Positions 33,890-42,925 of a DNA stretch of 64,000 bases are shown one piece after another. The position numbers and the translations under genes were made by a program. The notes beneath the pieces are model-generated. The model was not told the DNA's origin and ran no database searches. It worked only from the letters and a program-made list of their open reading frames with translations. Source of the stretch: Secundilactobacillus odoratitofui DSM 19909 = JCM 15043 (GTDB taxonomy: Bacteria; Bacillota; Bacilli; Lactobacillales; Lactobacillaceae); the NCBI RefSeq assembly GCF_001434895.1, contig NZ_AZEE01000002.1, positions 28,586 through 92,585 of the forward strand. Reading direction: 5' to 3'. Position 1 is the stretch's first letter, and the number at the start of each line of letters is the position of its first letter.

Positions 33890-34912
33890 TTAGTTTAATT
33901 TTTGGGAACGAAATTGCTTAAGGACCATCCGGTAGACCCCTGCAATCAGCATCGGCACGACGAGGCCCAAAAACCATAACGCTGGAATATGATTCAAGAT
34001 GGACACGTGTGACACCACATCTATCGTTAATTGAACCATGCAGATAATTGGAACGGCAAAGCGGCCAACTGGTAATAACCAATCAAACCAACGTTTTTTC
34101 GCCAACCAATAGCAAACAATCCCAATTGCTAACGTCATAAAAAGTGGCACAAAAGCGGCCATGTAAGGTGTCTTGATGTGATGTTCCTTTAAGACCAACT
34201 CAAAGTTCAATCCCCATTCGTAGCGACAGTAAACCATAATCCCGTAGATCACCAATCCAGCTGTGGCATAAAACCGACCAAACTGCATTTTATCCCAGTT
34301 TTGATAAACATAGTAACCACTAATCATCCAGAGCGTGGTCATCAAGACTAAGTCAGCTCCCCAAGGCATGTACTGGAAATGAAGAAAGCCAATCGTGCCA
34401 TACATCACACTTAACGCAAACATGGCGAGTGCAATGAACACTTGAATAGCTGGGCTGTCGACCCAACTCACCAGTAGGGTGACGATAAGCACCGTTAGGA
34501 GGTACACGGTAAACAGCCACATCAAGGTCAGGTCGCCGTCTAGCGTCTGGCCGCCATACAATAAACGTAAGAAGAAGTAGCCAGTGTAACGCCAGCTATC
34601 TTGGTGAATAAAGTGACTAGCGAGCACCAAGAGTGCACCAGAAGCCAAGTATGTTCCCAAAATTGGCACTAGCCGCTGCACCACAAAGTGCCAAAAAGCT
34701 GCCCAAGTTCTCGCAATCGGCGTAATTGCCACCCCGCCAATAATAAATAATAGCGGAATATCCCACCAATTTGTCACGATATATAACGTTTCACTCACAT
34801 GATTAACGCTGATATTCGGGTAAATTGCGTGGTCAAATACAATTGCCATGATTGCCACTGCCCTTACCAGCTGAACCCACTTGGGATTCGACTGCGCTTC
34901 ACTTCGCGTCAT
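33890..34912 (-). CDS. Acyltransferase family 3 membrane protein
   Basis: The ATG at 34912 is used because AAGGAG is 9 bases upstream; 340 residues. The protein has about ten hydrophobic segments and opens with WVQLVRAVAIMAIVFDHAIYP. This includes the first helix and the His of the acyltransferase-3 family (usually an R..A...V..H pattern). Members O-acetylate surface polysaccharides, lipids or peptidoglycan; the target cannot be told here. It is directly downstream (117 bases) of a secreted beta-helix cell-wall protein gene in the same direction, so both may act on wall glycans. Confidence 0.8.
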   Translation of the reverse strand: MTRSEAQSNPKWVQLVRAVAIMAIVFDHAIYPNISVNHVSETLYIVTNWWDIPLLFIIGGVAITPIARTWAAFWHFVVQRLVPILGTYLASGALLVLASHFIHQDSWRYTGYFFLRLLYGGQTLDGDLTLMWLFTVYLLTVLIVTLLVSWVDSPAIQVFIALAMFALSVMYGTIGFLHFQYMPWGADLVLMTTLWMISGYYVYQNWDKMQFGRFYATAGLVIYGIMVYCRYEWGLNFELVLKEHHIKTPYMAAFVPLFMTLAIGIVCYWLAKKRWFDWLLPVGRFAVPIICMVQLTIDVVSHVSILNHIPALWFLGLVVPMLIAGVYRMVLKQFRSQKLN

Positions 34913-34961
34913 GCACCATTTCTCCTTCTCTTCTCTCAATTGACGACCGTTCATCACAGCA

Positions 34962-34998
34962 AATCAGCTTGCTCATCCAGTTGATGAACAAGCTGATT
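34962..34998 (-). terminator. Weak hairpin after the beta-helix gene
   Basis: AATCAGCTTG/CAAGCTGATT with inner TCATC/GATGA. There is only a short T-run, so read-through into the acyltransferase gene is plausible. Confidence 0.5.
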
Positions 34999-35029
34999 GA
35001 AGTGACTGCGTCGCCTGCACATCACTAGT

Positions 35030-36868
35030 TTAATAGAATGCTAATGCCCGTGTCCAATACTTACCGTTAACTAAATAGTAAGTTGACGTTTTGCCATTCA
35101 AAACGGATACGCGACGCGCACGTTTGGTAATCTCAACTGACTTAGAACCCAGGTCAGCCGTAGTACCAGCCAATTTAGCTAAATCAGGATCATCAAACAC
35201 TTTAGTATACATCGTGTACTTCTTAATTGGATTCAGGGTCTTCTCATAAGTTTCGTAAGTAATCTTATCAAACTTCAAAGCGCTGGCACGAATCCAGTAC
35301 TTACGTGCACTAGTGTTTGAACTGAAGCGAATTCGATACCACTTACCACTATCAGCGGTTGCACGCATATCAACGTAGACAATACCAGACTTCTTCGCCT
35401 TTGCCCAACCGTCCTTCTTATTGAAGAGATACCAGCCGGCGTGACCACGAATATGGCTATACAAACCGTATTTCTTGGCAGCGTTGGTGGCTAACTTGGC
35501 GTACTGACCGTTATAACCAGACACATAGGTTTCTTTTTTGTTAGTTTTCTTACCACCCTTATACGTCCCAGTCAACTTGCCTTGCAACTTAGCGGTGTTT
35601 TTAACATCCGCTGAACCGCTAACTTTCGTGGACTTATTGTTAGTGTTTTTGCTAATGGTAATATCAGAGCTCGACATACCGTTATCCAAAACAAACGGAA
35701 TGTTACTCTTCGCGCTGGTAATCTTGTTGCCAGTGACTTTAACGCCCGTAATACCGCCACCTTTTGAATTATCAAAGTAGATGTAGCGGTTGTTCGGATC
35801 CAGGTTAACGAAGTTGTTGTTGGTAATCTGGATGTTACTCATCTTAACAAGTGCCGAGGTATTAAAGATCCGAATGTAGTTACCCGACCCCAATGCACCC
35901 TTGTTTTCGAAAGTATTGTTGCTGATGTATAGGTCAGACACACAGACGAAATGAATGTTAGCCCCGTCATCATCTAATAGCGGTTTAGCATCTTGCACGT
36001 AATTATTAGTGAAGTGAATGTCGTGAATAATACCACCGGCACCCTTACCATAAACTACGTGTTGCCCAATTGGGTTAGGCGCAAATGACTTCACCGAACC
36101 TGAAGCACTTGAAAGCGGAATGAACTTATTGCCATCCACGGTCACATCATAGGATGGCAGGTTATCGTACTTGTCACCGGATTGGTGGTACGACATTGCT
36201 TTAGTGTTTGAGTAGTCAACTTGGATGGCTTCTTTGTAATCAAAATCCGTGTTGGCGTTAAACCCAGTGAAGGTTGAGTCCTTAATATTAACATTGTGAC
36301 TACCATCGATATCAATGTAATGGCCAGTTGGTGACTCGGCGTTATCAAAGGTACACCCGTTAAAGTTGACGTTCTTAGCGTGGTGAATCGACTGAACGAA
36401 CACACTTTGACCATCGGTTTTGTTGTAATCGCCCTTGAAAGTGGCGTTATTCCAAGTGACGTTGCTAATTCCACCATCGTAGCCAGCCTTAGGACTTGGG
36501 TACACAAATGGCATGCGGTCACCATTTTTAATCTGGAAAACTGCGCCATCATCAAAATCAAACGTGATATTTGAATGTAATACAATTGCTTTTAATTGAT
36601 CGTTCGTAAATAAATAAGTGCCCTTTGGTACGTGAATTGTCACGTTATCATCAGCGCTGAACGCATTAATAATGCGCTGTAAAATGGGTGCATTATCCGT
36701 TTTACTGTCTGCAACCATCCCCTGATTTTTTGCATTCACAGTTTTTGCAGCATGTGCCACAACTGCTTGATTCATCTGGCTGTTACTAGTTCCAAACTGC
36801 GTCAGTCCCACGCCGACTACGGTCCCCAAAGCTAGTAAGCCAAGCATGATCCGACTTGGTTTGCCCAT
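35030..36868 (-). CDS. Secreted right-handed beta-helix protein with C-terminal wall-binding domains
   Basis: The ATG at 36868 lies about 10 bases after GAGAGG; 612 residues. The signal peptide is RIMLGLLALGTVVGVGLTQF, with cleavage probably after AHA. Residues about 40-420 form a right-handed parallel beta-helix of the pectate-lyase type: DSKTDNAPILQRIINAFSAD, then the repeated pattern of N-x-F/T-x-x-N turns (NVNFNGCTFDNAE, NVNIKDSTFTGFN, YDVTVDGNKFIPL, DLYISNNTFENKG, NIQITNNNFVNLD). Residues about 470-612 hold basic SH3/DUF5776-like repeats (WYRIRFSSNTSARKYWIRA, STYYLVNGKYWTRALA), which probably bind the wall. It could be a glycan lyase/hydrolase. I cannot assign catalytic residues. Confidence 0.82.
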   Translation of the reverse strand: MGKPSRIMLGLLALGTVVGVGLTQFGTSNSQMNQAVVAHAAKTVNAKNQGMVADSKTDNAPILQRIINAFSADDNVTIHVPKGTYLFTNDQLKAIVLHSNITFDFDDGAVFQIKNGDRMPFVYPSPKAGYDGGISNVTWNNATFKGDYNKTDGQSVFVQSIHHAKNVNFNGCTFDNAESPTGHYIDIDGSHNVNIKDSTFTGFNANTDFDYKEAIQVDYSNTKAMSYHQSGDKYDNLPSYDVTVDGNKFIPLSSASGSVKSFAPNPIGQHVVYGKGAGGIIHDIHFTNNYVQDAKPLLDDDGANIHFVCVSDLYISNNTFENKGALGSGNYIRIFNTSALVKMSNIQITNNNFVNLDPNNRYIYFDNSKGGGITGVKVTGNKITSAKSNIPFVLDNGMSSSDITISKNTNNKSTKVSGSADVKNTAKLQGKLTGTYKGGKKTNKKETYVSGYNGQYAKLATNAAKKYGLYSHIRGHAGWYLFNKKDGWAKAKKSGIVYVDMRATADSGKWYRIRFSSNTSARKYWIRASALKFDKITYETYEKTLNPIKKYTMYTKVFDDPDLAKLAGTTADLGSKSVEITKRARRVSVLNGKTSTYYLVNGKYWTRALAFY

Positions 36869-37062
36869 ATCTATCCATCCTCTCCAAATAGAACACAAAA
36901 TAATGTCTGTACCCATTGTACCAAAAGTGAACGCCTGCGGAATTTTTTAACGGACTGGTGCTCAAAATTTAATCGGAATGTCATATTGTTGTCAGGATGT
37001 GACATTTGCGTCGGTGAAACTGATTTTGTGCCAAGTAAACGGATTTGGCTCTTCGCGCCCAC

Positions 37063-37241
37063 TGCACTTCGGTTATTCGCCCGTTCCTGCTGCTGTGGGA
37101 CCAGTTTCAGCCACATTGTGGCTTACACTTCGGTTTTGAGCCTCACAAACCCCGTGAGGCTCAAAACCGTCCAGACCTTCTAACCGCCAGAGACGCTAAG
37201 AAGGTCTTGTCACTGCTGCTGGAACGGGCTGATAACCTCCG
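37063..37241 (+). repeat. Structured intergenic repeat, copy 7 (type B)
   Basis: The outer stem is GCCCGTTCC/GGAACGGGC (37079-37087/37221-37229), extended by GGTTAT/ATAACC. P3 is a 15-bp perfect stem (37132-37146/37154-37168). P4 is AGACCTTCT/AGAAGGTCT (37173-37181/37199-37207). The conserved strands GCTGTGGGACC and TTGTCACTGCTG are present. It lies between the beta-helix gene and copy 8. Confidence 0.82.
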
Positions 37242-37570
37242 TTTCGTTGTATTGAAATTGATTTAAATAAGGTAATTTAATCTAAATAAAACTAGCTTAC
37301 ATGTCGCAATATTAAAATCCCAAACTACTGCTTATGATGAATCAATCCGCTCTCTTCCAAGCCGATTCAATAACGTGTCACATTAAAATGCATACAGTGC
37401 CTATTGTAATATAGGCAAAACGGTAACCTTTACATGAATCGTTATCTGCCATTATCAAAACCTGTATCACATATTACGAACCCCTTGCACCTATTAAATA
37501 ATAGGCACTATCTAAAATCTCACATGACTCTGAAACCTTTCTCCCGAATGATTTCATCATCCACTACACA
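37242..37570. other. AT-rich spacer with two related palindromes
   Basis: The 9-mer GTGCCTATT occurs at 37397-37405 and, inverted, at 37500-37508, each next to a partial complement (TGCCTAT.TGTAAT.ATAGGCA and CCTATT.AAAT.AATAGG). These could be operator sites. No frame is credible here. Confidence 0.45.
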
Positions 37571-37757
37571 TAAGCGGTAACGTAGTCAGTGAACTTGAAT
37601 TGCCGTTGCAGTGGCTAGTTCCGAGTTGGCGCTTCACGTTTACTTGGACTGGCGATTCCGAAACTCGCTCTTTAAGCTCAGAATCGAAGTGTAAAACGCC
37701 TCAGCGGTTGAAGCTGGTCCCACAGACACGGCAGTCCAAGCTCACTGACTGCCGAAA
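37571..37757 (-). repeat. Structured intergenic repeat, copy 8 (type B)
   Basis: Outer arms 37584-37606 and 37728-37750 pair over 20 of 23 positions. On the minus strand two of the three exceptions become U-G pairs. Conserved GGTCCCACAG and GCAGTGGCTAGTTCC strands are recognisable but show more changes than in other copies. It faces copy 7 across 330 bases. Confidence 0.8.
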
Positions 37758-37771
37758 GTAAATTCGTGTAC

Positions 37772-37817
37772 AAATTAAAAACACTGCCGAGTATAACTAC
37801 GACAGTGTTTTTAATTT
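37772..37817 (-). terminator. Terminator of the deoxyribosyltransferase gene
   Basis: AAATTAAAAACACTG and its complement enclose a 16-base loop, 11 bases past the stop codon. Confidence 0.88.
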
Positions 37818-37827
37818 AATTCGATAA

Positions 37828-38301
37828 TTAGAATACTTCTTTATCAGTATAATGTTGCTGTAGCTCATCAAAGTCGTAAGTTGAAAGTGACTTGATTGCA
37901 TCGTCACCGTTGAAGAATGCCGTGTATGACTGTGCCAGCATTAAGTTGAGCTTCTTGCTTTCGTCGAATTGAACGATCACAACCGGCACGCCAGCCTGCC
38001 ATGCAGCACCAATTTCAAAAATCGTGCCTGAATCAGGTTCGTTTTCCTTGGTCTCTTCGTATTGATAATCCAAAATTGCCACAACAGCGTCGGCCTTGCG
38101 CACCTGACGCACGTCGCTATTAAACGTGGCCACTTGCCACTTAAAGCTCCCAAATTCTAAGTCTTCATGCTGGTGTTCAGACGGAATGAAGATGCCATTT
38201 TCAGCAACTGTTTTGTTTGACCGCAATAAACTCACAACCTTGTTCACACGGTCGTTTTGACCGTCACTAAAAAATGGTGCAGCGAGGTAAATATTATTCA
38301 T
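37828..38301 (-). CDS. Nucleoside 2-deoxyribosyltransferase
   Basis: 157 residues, the family length. The enzyme exchanges the base of 2-deoxyribonucleosides and helps lactobacilli salvage exogenous nucleosides. NNIYLAAPFFSDGQNDRVNK starts the Rossmann-like core. DAVVAILDYQYEETKENEPD precedes SGTIFEIGAAW, in which Glu96 is the expected nucleophile. VVIVQFDESKKLNLMLAQS is typical of the purine/pyrimidine-type enzymes. It is alone in its transcript. RBS AGGAG is 11 bases before the ATG. Confidence 0.9.
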   Translation of the reverse strand: MNNIYLAAPFFSDGQNDRVNKVVSLLRSNKTVAENGIFIPSEHQHEDLEFGSFKWQVATFNSDVRQVRKADAVVAILDYQYEETKENEPDSGTIFEIGAAWQAGVPVVIVQFDESKKLNLMLAQSYTAFFNGDDAIKSLSTYDFDELQQHYTDKEVF

Positions 38302-38390
38302 AAGTTTGGGACGCTCCTTATATTTGATACTAATAGAATACCATACAATACATTTAATTTACGCGTTTTCATTCGTATTTAATCAGTTAT

Positions 38391-38945
38391 TCATGAAACA
38401 CCCAGTCTAATTAACCGCCACATTGCCTCAAAACGGTCCTGATAGTCATCCTGCTGCCAGGTTTCCTTAAAGTTTGGCAGCATAAAAATCGAAAAAGCAG
38501 CTAGAATCGTTTCTGCGCGCTGGTAGTTGGCATCATGATACTGCATCAAATCATCCACTTGCTGGTACGCTGGCAGCAATACGCGTCTGAGTACGATTGG
38601 ATTGCTATCAACATAGCGAGTGTTTAACGCAAACATCTCAGGATCAGCTTCATAAGCAGACTTTTTGGCATTGACGAGTGCCCAAAGCCAGTCATGAAGT
38701 GTTGTGACTGGTTTTGAATCATTGGTGTTCATTTTAACTGAAATTTGCTGCAAAATATGGGTCTGAAACCAATCAGCAGCCACAGCTTCCCATAAAGCCT
38801 GTTTGCTACTAAAGTGCTTGTAGAGTGCACCATGCGTGATTCCCAAAGTTTCAGCAATCACACTTAACGAAATATCCGTCCGCCCAGTTTGTTGAATTAA
38901 TGCACTTGCCGTTTCAACGATTTTAGCTTGTGTCAACTTTGCCAC
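38391..38945 (-). CDS. TetR-family repressor
   Basis: 184 residues. The N-terminal TetR helix-turn-helix is complete: KIVETASALIQQTGRTDISL, then SVIAETLGITHGALYKHFSSKQALW. The ligand-binding C-terminal part is diverged as usual. It is divergent from a zinc-independent quinone-type oxidoreductase gene, and the 144-base gap holds two inverted repeats built from the same half-site. It is thus the likely repressor of that gene and of itself. Inducer unknown, perhaps an electrophile or quinone. Confidence 0.9.
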   Translation of the reverse strand: MAKLTQAKIVETASALIQQTGRTDISLSVIAETLGITHGALYKHFSSKQALWEAVAADWFQTHILQQISVKMNTNDSKPVTTLHDWLWALVNAKKSAYEADPEMFALNTRYVDSNPIVLRRVLLPAYQQVDDLMQYHDANYQRAETILAAFSIFMLPNFKETWQQDDYQDRFEAMWRLIRLGVS

Positions 38946-38995
38946 TTCAATTCACCTCACTTATTTTCCAAAATAAGCGTATCATATTTTAAATT

Positions 38996-39022
38996 AAGTA
39001 ACAATTATTGACTTTTGTTACT
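38996..39022. promoter_or_regulatory. TetR operator 1 (overlaps the -35 box)
   Basis: AGTAACAA/TTGTTACT separated by 10 bases. It covers TTGACT (39008-39013), the -35 of a promoter whose -10 is TAAACT (39031-39036) with a 17-base spacer. Confidence 0.7.
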
Positions 39023-39039
39023 TTGAGGTTTAAACTTTT

Positions 39040-39067
39040 AAGTAACAAAATCGTAAAAATGTTACTT
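39040..39067. promoter_or_regulatory. TetR operator 2 (near the transcription start)
   Basis: AAGTAACA/TGTTACTT separated by 12 bases, the same half-site as operator 1, located between the promoter and the oxidoreductase RBS. Confidence 0.7.
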
Positions 39068-39089
39068 ACGCTCACAATGGAGGACCAAA

Positions 39090-40109
39090 ATGAAAGCCGC
39101 ACAACTTACAAAATACGCAAAAAACTATCAACTAGAACTAAATGAAATCGATGTACCCACAATTAACGATACTGAAGTCCTGATTAAAGTCAAAGAAGCA
39201 GCCGTAAATCCACTTGATGCACTCATTGGCACCGGTAGTTTACGGTTAATGCATCATTACCAGCTTCCTCAAACTATGGGTAACGAGCTGACTGGCGAAA
39301 TTGTTCAGCTAGGACGTTCTGTAACGCAGTTTAACCTGGGTGATTCCGTCTACACCCGACTTCCCTTTCATCAAATTGGTGCATTCGCCCAATACGTCGC
39401 GGTTGATGCGAGTGCCATTGCGCCTTTGCCAAGTAATCTTGATTTCAAAACTGGCGCCGCTGCCGCTCTAACCGGTTTAACCGCCTATCAGGGATTGCAC
39501 GAAATTTTAGCGGCCAAATCTGGTCAAACCTTATTCATTCCAGGTGGCTCAGGCTCATTTGGTCAAATGGCGATTCCAATTGCAAAGGCGCTTGGTCTGA
39601 CGGTTATTGTCAGTGGTAACGCTCAAGCAAAAGAACGAACTCTCGCTGCTGGTGCAGACCAATACTTCGACTATCACACTCAAAACTACTGGGAATTACT
39701 GTCTGACGTTGATTTAGTGATCGATACCCTCGGACCTGCCGAACTCGAACATGAACTTTCAATTATTAAACCAGGTGGGCAGCTACTATCTTTGATCATG
39801 GGACCAAACGGTGCCTTCGCACGTGCACAACATATGCCACTCTTGCAACGAATCTTGTTTGGCTTAAACGGCCGTAAACTAGATCAACAAGCCAAAAAGG
39901 CCGGCGTCACTTACCACTTCATCTTCGTTAGAAGTGATGGCCAGCAACTCCGGGCTATTTCTAAATTAATTGAAGCAAACAACATTGTGCCTGCAGTTGA
40001 TTCAAAATCGTTTGATCTGACTGAAGTTAACGAAGCACAAGCTTACCTAGCTAACGGCCATCCACGTGGAAAGGTCCTGATTCACTTCGATGATACCGTT
40101 TCAGATTAA
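39090..40109 (+). CDS. NADP-dependent quinone oxidoreductase-like MDR protein
   Basis: 339 residues, with GGAGG ahead of the ATG. It is a medium-chain dehydrogenase/reductase without zinc ligands: EAAVNPLDALIGTG in the N-terminal catalytic domain, then the cofactor loop LFIPGGSGSFGQMAIPIAKAL, and YFDYHTQNYWELLSDVDLVID. Proteins of this type reduce quinones, enals or related carbonyls with NADPH. It faces a TetR gene across a shared operator region and is probably induced by its substrate. The C-terminus HPRGKVLIHFDD is typical of the family. Confidence 0.88.
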   Translation: MKAAQLTKYAKNYQLELNEIDVPTINDTEVLIKVKEAAVNPLDALIGTGSLRLMHHYQLPQTMGNELTGEIVQLGRSVTQFNLGDSVYTRLPFHQIGAFAQYVAVDASAIAPLPSNLDFKTGAAAALTGLTAYQGLHEILAAKSGQTLFIPGGSGSFGQMAIPIAKALGLTVIVSGNAQAKERTLAAGADQYFDYHTQNYWELLSDVDLVIDTLGPAELEHELSIIKPGGQLLSLIMGPNGAFARAQHMPLLQRILFGLNGRKLDQQAKKAGVTYHFIFVRSDGQQLRAISKLIEANNIVPAVDSKSFDLTEVNEAQAYLANGHPRGKVLIHFDDTVSD

Positions 40110-40116
40110 TTCGCCG

Positions 40117-40893
40117 TTACCGATGTTGAAAAATCCACTGGCTAAACGTTTCGTCATTCTCATCACGGCGCAACAACCAGTCACGAAGCACCGCACTATC
40201 ATCATCAGTTTGCTGATTCAAGTAAGTTACAAGTCCAAGCCAATCTCCATCAGCCAACTCGGTAACCGCCGTGTGATGGTTCGGCAACCAGTCCAATAAA
40301 GCAACCGGGACGTTTGTCACCTGCCCCTGGTCATCTTCTACCGCAATGATCAAATGCGGTGGCAAGACAAAGTCAGTATCATCTGGTACGTGATCAATCG
40401 TTGCCATCTGAGTGGGTAACTGCGCTAGTAACCGAGCGCTCATCTCGATTAAGGTTGTCTTCAAGTCTACTGTTTCGGAAGTTAACATCGCTGCAAATAC
40501 GCCAATGCTGTCGTATCCGGCCAAAGCTAAAACTTCCATCAGAGGCAATAACTGACCTTCTGTTTGATTTAGCTGCATCAAATAGCCACCTAATAATTGA
40601 AAAGCGACCGGTCGAACATCCGCGTCAGTAAATGCTGCTAATACATCTGCTGGCGTCACCGTTCGATTCGCATAACGGTTCAAGTTATGGTGATTTAACG
40701 TCGCATTGTCAATAAAGTGATACAGACCCGTTTCGTTACGACCGACTGGTGCAATTAAGCTAGCAAATGGTGGCTGGCCCTCAACATTGACCCAAACATA
40801 ACTCTGATTAAGCTGATCAATTAGCGGTGCACTCAGTTTAATCGTGGCTAATTCTGCTGGTAGCGGTCGTGCTTGTTCATCTTCTCGTAGCAT
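40117..40893 (-). CDS. Protein of unknown function, 258 residues
   Basis: The frame is long and has a ribosome site (AGGAGCAGGGGT) before the ATG. The acidic protein has no signal peptide or long hydrophobic segment, so it should be cytoplasmic. There is a conserved-looking N-terminal part (SYVWVNVEGQPPFASLIAPV), a helical middle (LLGGYLMQLNQTEGQLLPLM) and an acidic C-terminus with ETFSQWIFQHR. I do not recognise a family. It ends 7 bases from the convergent oxidoreductase gene, leaving no room for a terminator between them. Confidence 0.65.
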   Translation of the reverse strand: MLREDEQARPLPAELATIKLSAPLIDQLNQSYVWVNVEGQPPFASLIAPVGRNETGLYHFIDNATLNHHNLNRYANRTVTPADVLAAFTDADVRPVAFQLLGGYLMQLNQTEGQLLPLMEVLALAGYDSIGVFAAMLTSETVDLKTTLIEMSARLLAQLPTQMATIDHVPDDTDFVLPPHLIIAVEDDQGQVTNVPVALLDWLPNHHTAVTELADGDWLGLVTYLNQQTDDDSAVLRDWLLRRDENDETFSQWIFQHR

Positions 40894-41007
40894 ACCCCTG
40901 CTCCTATCTAATCATGATTGACACTATCTTATGTAATCTACCGGTAAATAGCAATTAATGCGCTTTATGGGTATACTCACCACTTTCCAAGAATCTCAGT
41001 CAACACG

Positions 41008-41051
41008 AAAAGAACCGTCAAAGACAAATTGTCCTCGACGGTTCTTTTTTT
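41008..41051 (+). terminator. Orphan terminator upstream of the PTS IIC gene
   Basis: AAAAGAACCGTC/GACGGTTCTTTT with a 17-base loop and a T-run. No plus-strand gene precedes it, so it may end a small RNA. Confidence 0.75.
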
Positions 41052-41259
41052 GCACGCGACCGGCAAAATCACGTACCAACAAGTATTTAGCACCTTTATA
41101 CTAGCGGATTTTAACGGGTGGTGCAATTAAAATATAATTAGAATTCATCAGATGATGAAATGGAACAGATTTGTCAAAATTAACGTTATTTTCACACACT
41201 TATAAATCAGTATTAAGTGCAAATACGCTATAATATCGAAATTAATTTGTGAAAAGACG

Positions 41260-41289
41260 TTGACAGATTTTCAAGCTAGTGTTTAAATA
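41260..41289 (+). promoter_or_regulatory. Likely promoter of the PTS IIC gene
   Basis: TTGACA (41260-41265) and TAAATA (41284-41289) with an 18-base spacer, about 70 bases before the start codon. Confidence 0.55.
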
Positions 41290-41360
41290 ACACCATACTC
41301 ATATTTTAATCATATTCTAATTTTTATCACATAGTTATTATACAAAGCGAGGTCATACAT

Positions 41361-42452
41361 ATGGGAAATACAGCAGAAGCAACTGACACCGAGAAAATGT
41401 CAGTTATGGATTACGTCTATAAGGTTTCAGCCGGTGTTTCAAACGCCGTCTTGGTTATGTTGGGGATTGGGTTGTTAACACAATCCATTGCCAACTTCGT
41501 CCACTGGGGCGCTTTATACCAGGTCGGATCAATTGCACAATGGTTACTTGCACCAGCCTTTGGGGCAGCCATTGCATCTCAAATGAAAGTTAACACCTTG
41601 GTTCTCTTCAGTGCCATGATTTCATCCACTGTTGGTGCCAACGCGGTTTACTTCACCGGCGCTTCAATGCACGCCGCTACCGCAACCGGTAACCAGATGG
41701 TCGAAGCCGCTCAATCAGGGATTTTCACCACTGGTCAACCAATTAGTGCCGTTGCCGCTGGTTTAGTTGCTGTTCTTGTCGGTAAGTATTTAACGGGTAA
41801 GACACCACTTGATATGATGCTTGTGCCATTAGCTGCTACCTTGGTTGGTTCAATTGCCGGCTTAGGGCTTGCGAGTGTTACGACTCCTGCCTTGAACTGG
41901 ATGAGTGCTTTCATCGCCCAATCAATGCAAGTTAACCCAGTAATCGGCTCAATCTGTGTCTCACTTGCTTGGTCACTATTCTTGATGACGCCGGCTTCAT
42001 CAGCTGCCTTGTCAGTGGCCGTTATGTTGTCACCACTTGCAGCCGGTGCTGCACTAGTTGGTACCACTGCACAATTCGTTGGGTTCACCGCTATCTCATG
42101 GCGTCAAAACAAGATTGGGGCTAACATCGCCCAAGGGATCATCACGCCTAAGGTTCAATTCCCTAATCTGTTGAAGAATCCACGATTGGCAATTCCTTCA
42201 TTTGTTGCAGCTGGCGTTTGTGCCCCAATCGCTACGATCTTCTTCGGCTTTAAAGTTTCTTACACCCTTGGTGGCTTGGGCTTGAACTCACTGATTGCCC
42301 CAATTAACTTGGCTTCAAGCAGCATGCCAATGTTCATCGCCTACATGTTGATGGCCGTATTGGCGCCAGCTGTTATCTCATTGTTGGTATACCGTGTCTT
42401 GCTTGCCTTCAACTGGGTTGCCGACGAACAACTTCACTTGGAAATTGTTTAA
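41361..42452 (+). CDS. Orphan PTS EIIC-like membrane protein (PTS_EIIC_2 type)
   Basis: 363 residues, highly hydrophobic, with about ten segments. The N-terminus is VMDYVYKVSAGVSNAVLVML. Motifs include FGAAIASQMKVNTLVLFSAM, LGLASVTTPALNWMSAFIAQ, SVAVMLSPLAAGAALVGTTA and GLGLNSLIAPINLASSSM, a pattern found in the PTS_EIIC_2 family of predicted sugar-specific membrane components. No IIA or IIB gene is next to it, so it either works with general subunits encoded elsewhere or transports without phosphorylation. Substrate unknown. The RBS is a modest GAGG. Confidence 0.8.
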   Translation: MGNTAEATDTEKMSVMDYVYKVSAGVSNAVLVMLGIGLLTQSIANFVHWGALYQVGSIAQWLLAPAFGAAIASQMKVNTLVLFSAMISSTVGANAVYFTGASMHAATATGNQMVEAAQSGIFTTGQPISAVAAGLVAVLVGKYLTGKTPLDMMLVPLAATLVGSIAGLGLASVTTPALNWMSAFIAQSMQVNPVIGSICVSLAWSLFLMTPASSAALSVAVMLSPLAAGAALVGTTAQFVGFTAISWRQNKIGANIAQGIITPKVQFPNLLKNPRLAIPSFVAAGVCAPIATIFFGFKVSYTLGGLGLNSLIAPINLASSSMPMFIAYMLMAVLAPAVISLLVYRVLLAFNWVADEQLHLEIV

Positions 42453-42513
42453 ACTGATTTACTTTTCATGAGTAACATTTCTTTTAGATTTCACACAAAC
42501 TTGCGATTTAACT

Positions 42514-42545
42514 GCAGCTTACCCTTTGAGGTAAGCTGCTTTTTT
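42514..42545 (+). terminator. Terminator of the PTS IIC gene
   Basis: GCAGCTTACC/GGTAAGCTGC with a 6-base loop and TTTTTT. Confidence 0.92.
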
Positions 42546-42568
42546 GATGGCACTTTGTGGTAAACTTG

Positions 42569-42759
42569 CCGCCTCCGGCAGCTGAGCGTTTTGGCCCGTT
42601 GCTGTGGGACCGGCTTCAGCCGAGTACCTCGTCTTCCGCCTCGACGTAGAGCCTCGCAAACCCACGAGTCTCTACGTCGTCCAGACCTTGTAACCGCCAG
42701 AGGCGCCAACAAGGTCTTGTCACTGCTACGGGCCAAAACGCCCAGCTACGCTACGGCTC
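42569..42759 (+). repeat. Structured intergenic repeat, copy 9 (type B)
   Basis: Outer arms 42580-42599 and 42728-42747 pair over 19 of 20 positions. P3 is GACGTAGAGCCTCG/CGAGTCTCTACGTC with one mismatch. P4 is AGACCTTGT/ACAAGGTCT. The ends are GCCTCCGGC and CTACGGCTCA. Conserved GCTGTGGGACCGGCTTCAGCC and TTGTCACTGC strands are present. Confidence 0.85.
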
Positions 42760-42925
42760 ACATTGTGCATGAAAGAAGCAATCAAGTTAGCAAACCATCT
42801 CATACAAATTGATACTTTTACCATCAAAATTTTGGTCAAAAATCATCACCCAATCTCAAAATCAAGGCCATGTTACTTTCTTTAAAAATAACTACCGAAA
42901 CTAAAAACGCTTCAATTGCATTACA

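Larger units (their letters stand above)
40894..41359. other. Intergenic region before the PTS IIC gene
   Basis: About 470 bases. It contains an orphan plus-strand terminator (41008-41051) preceded by a TATACT box at 40972-40977. These could belong to a short RNA of about 70 bases, but the -35 box is poor. A promoter for the PTS gene is at 41260-41289. Confidence 0.45.
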
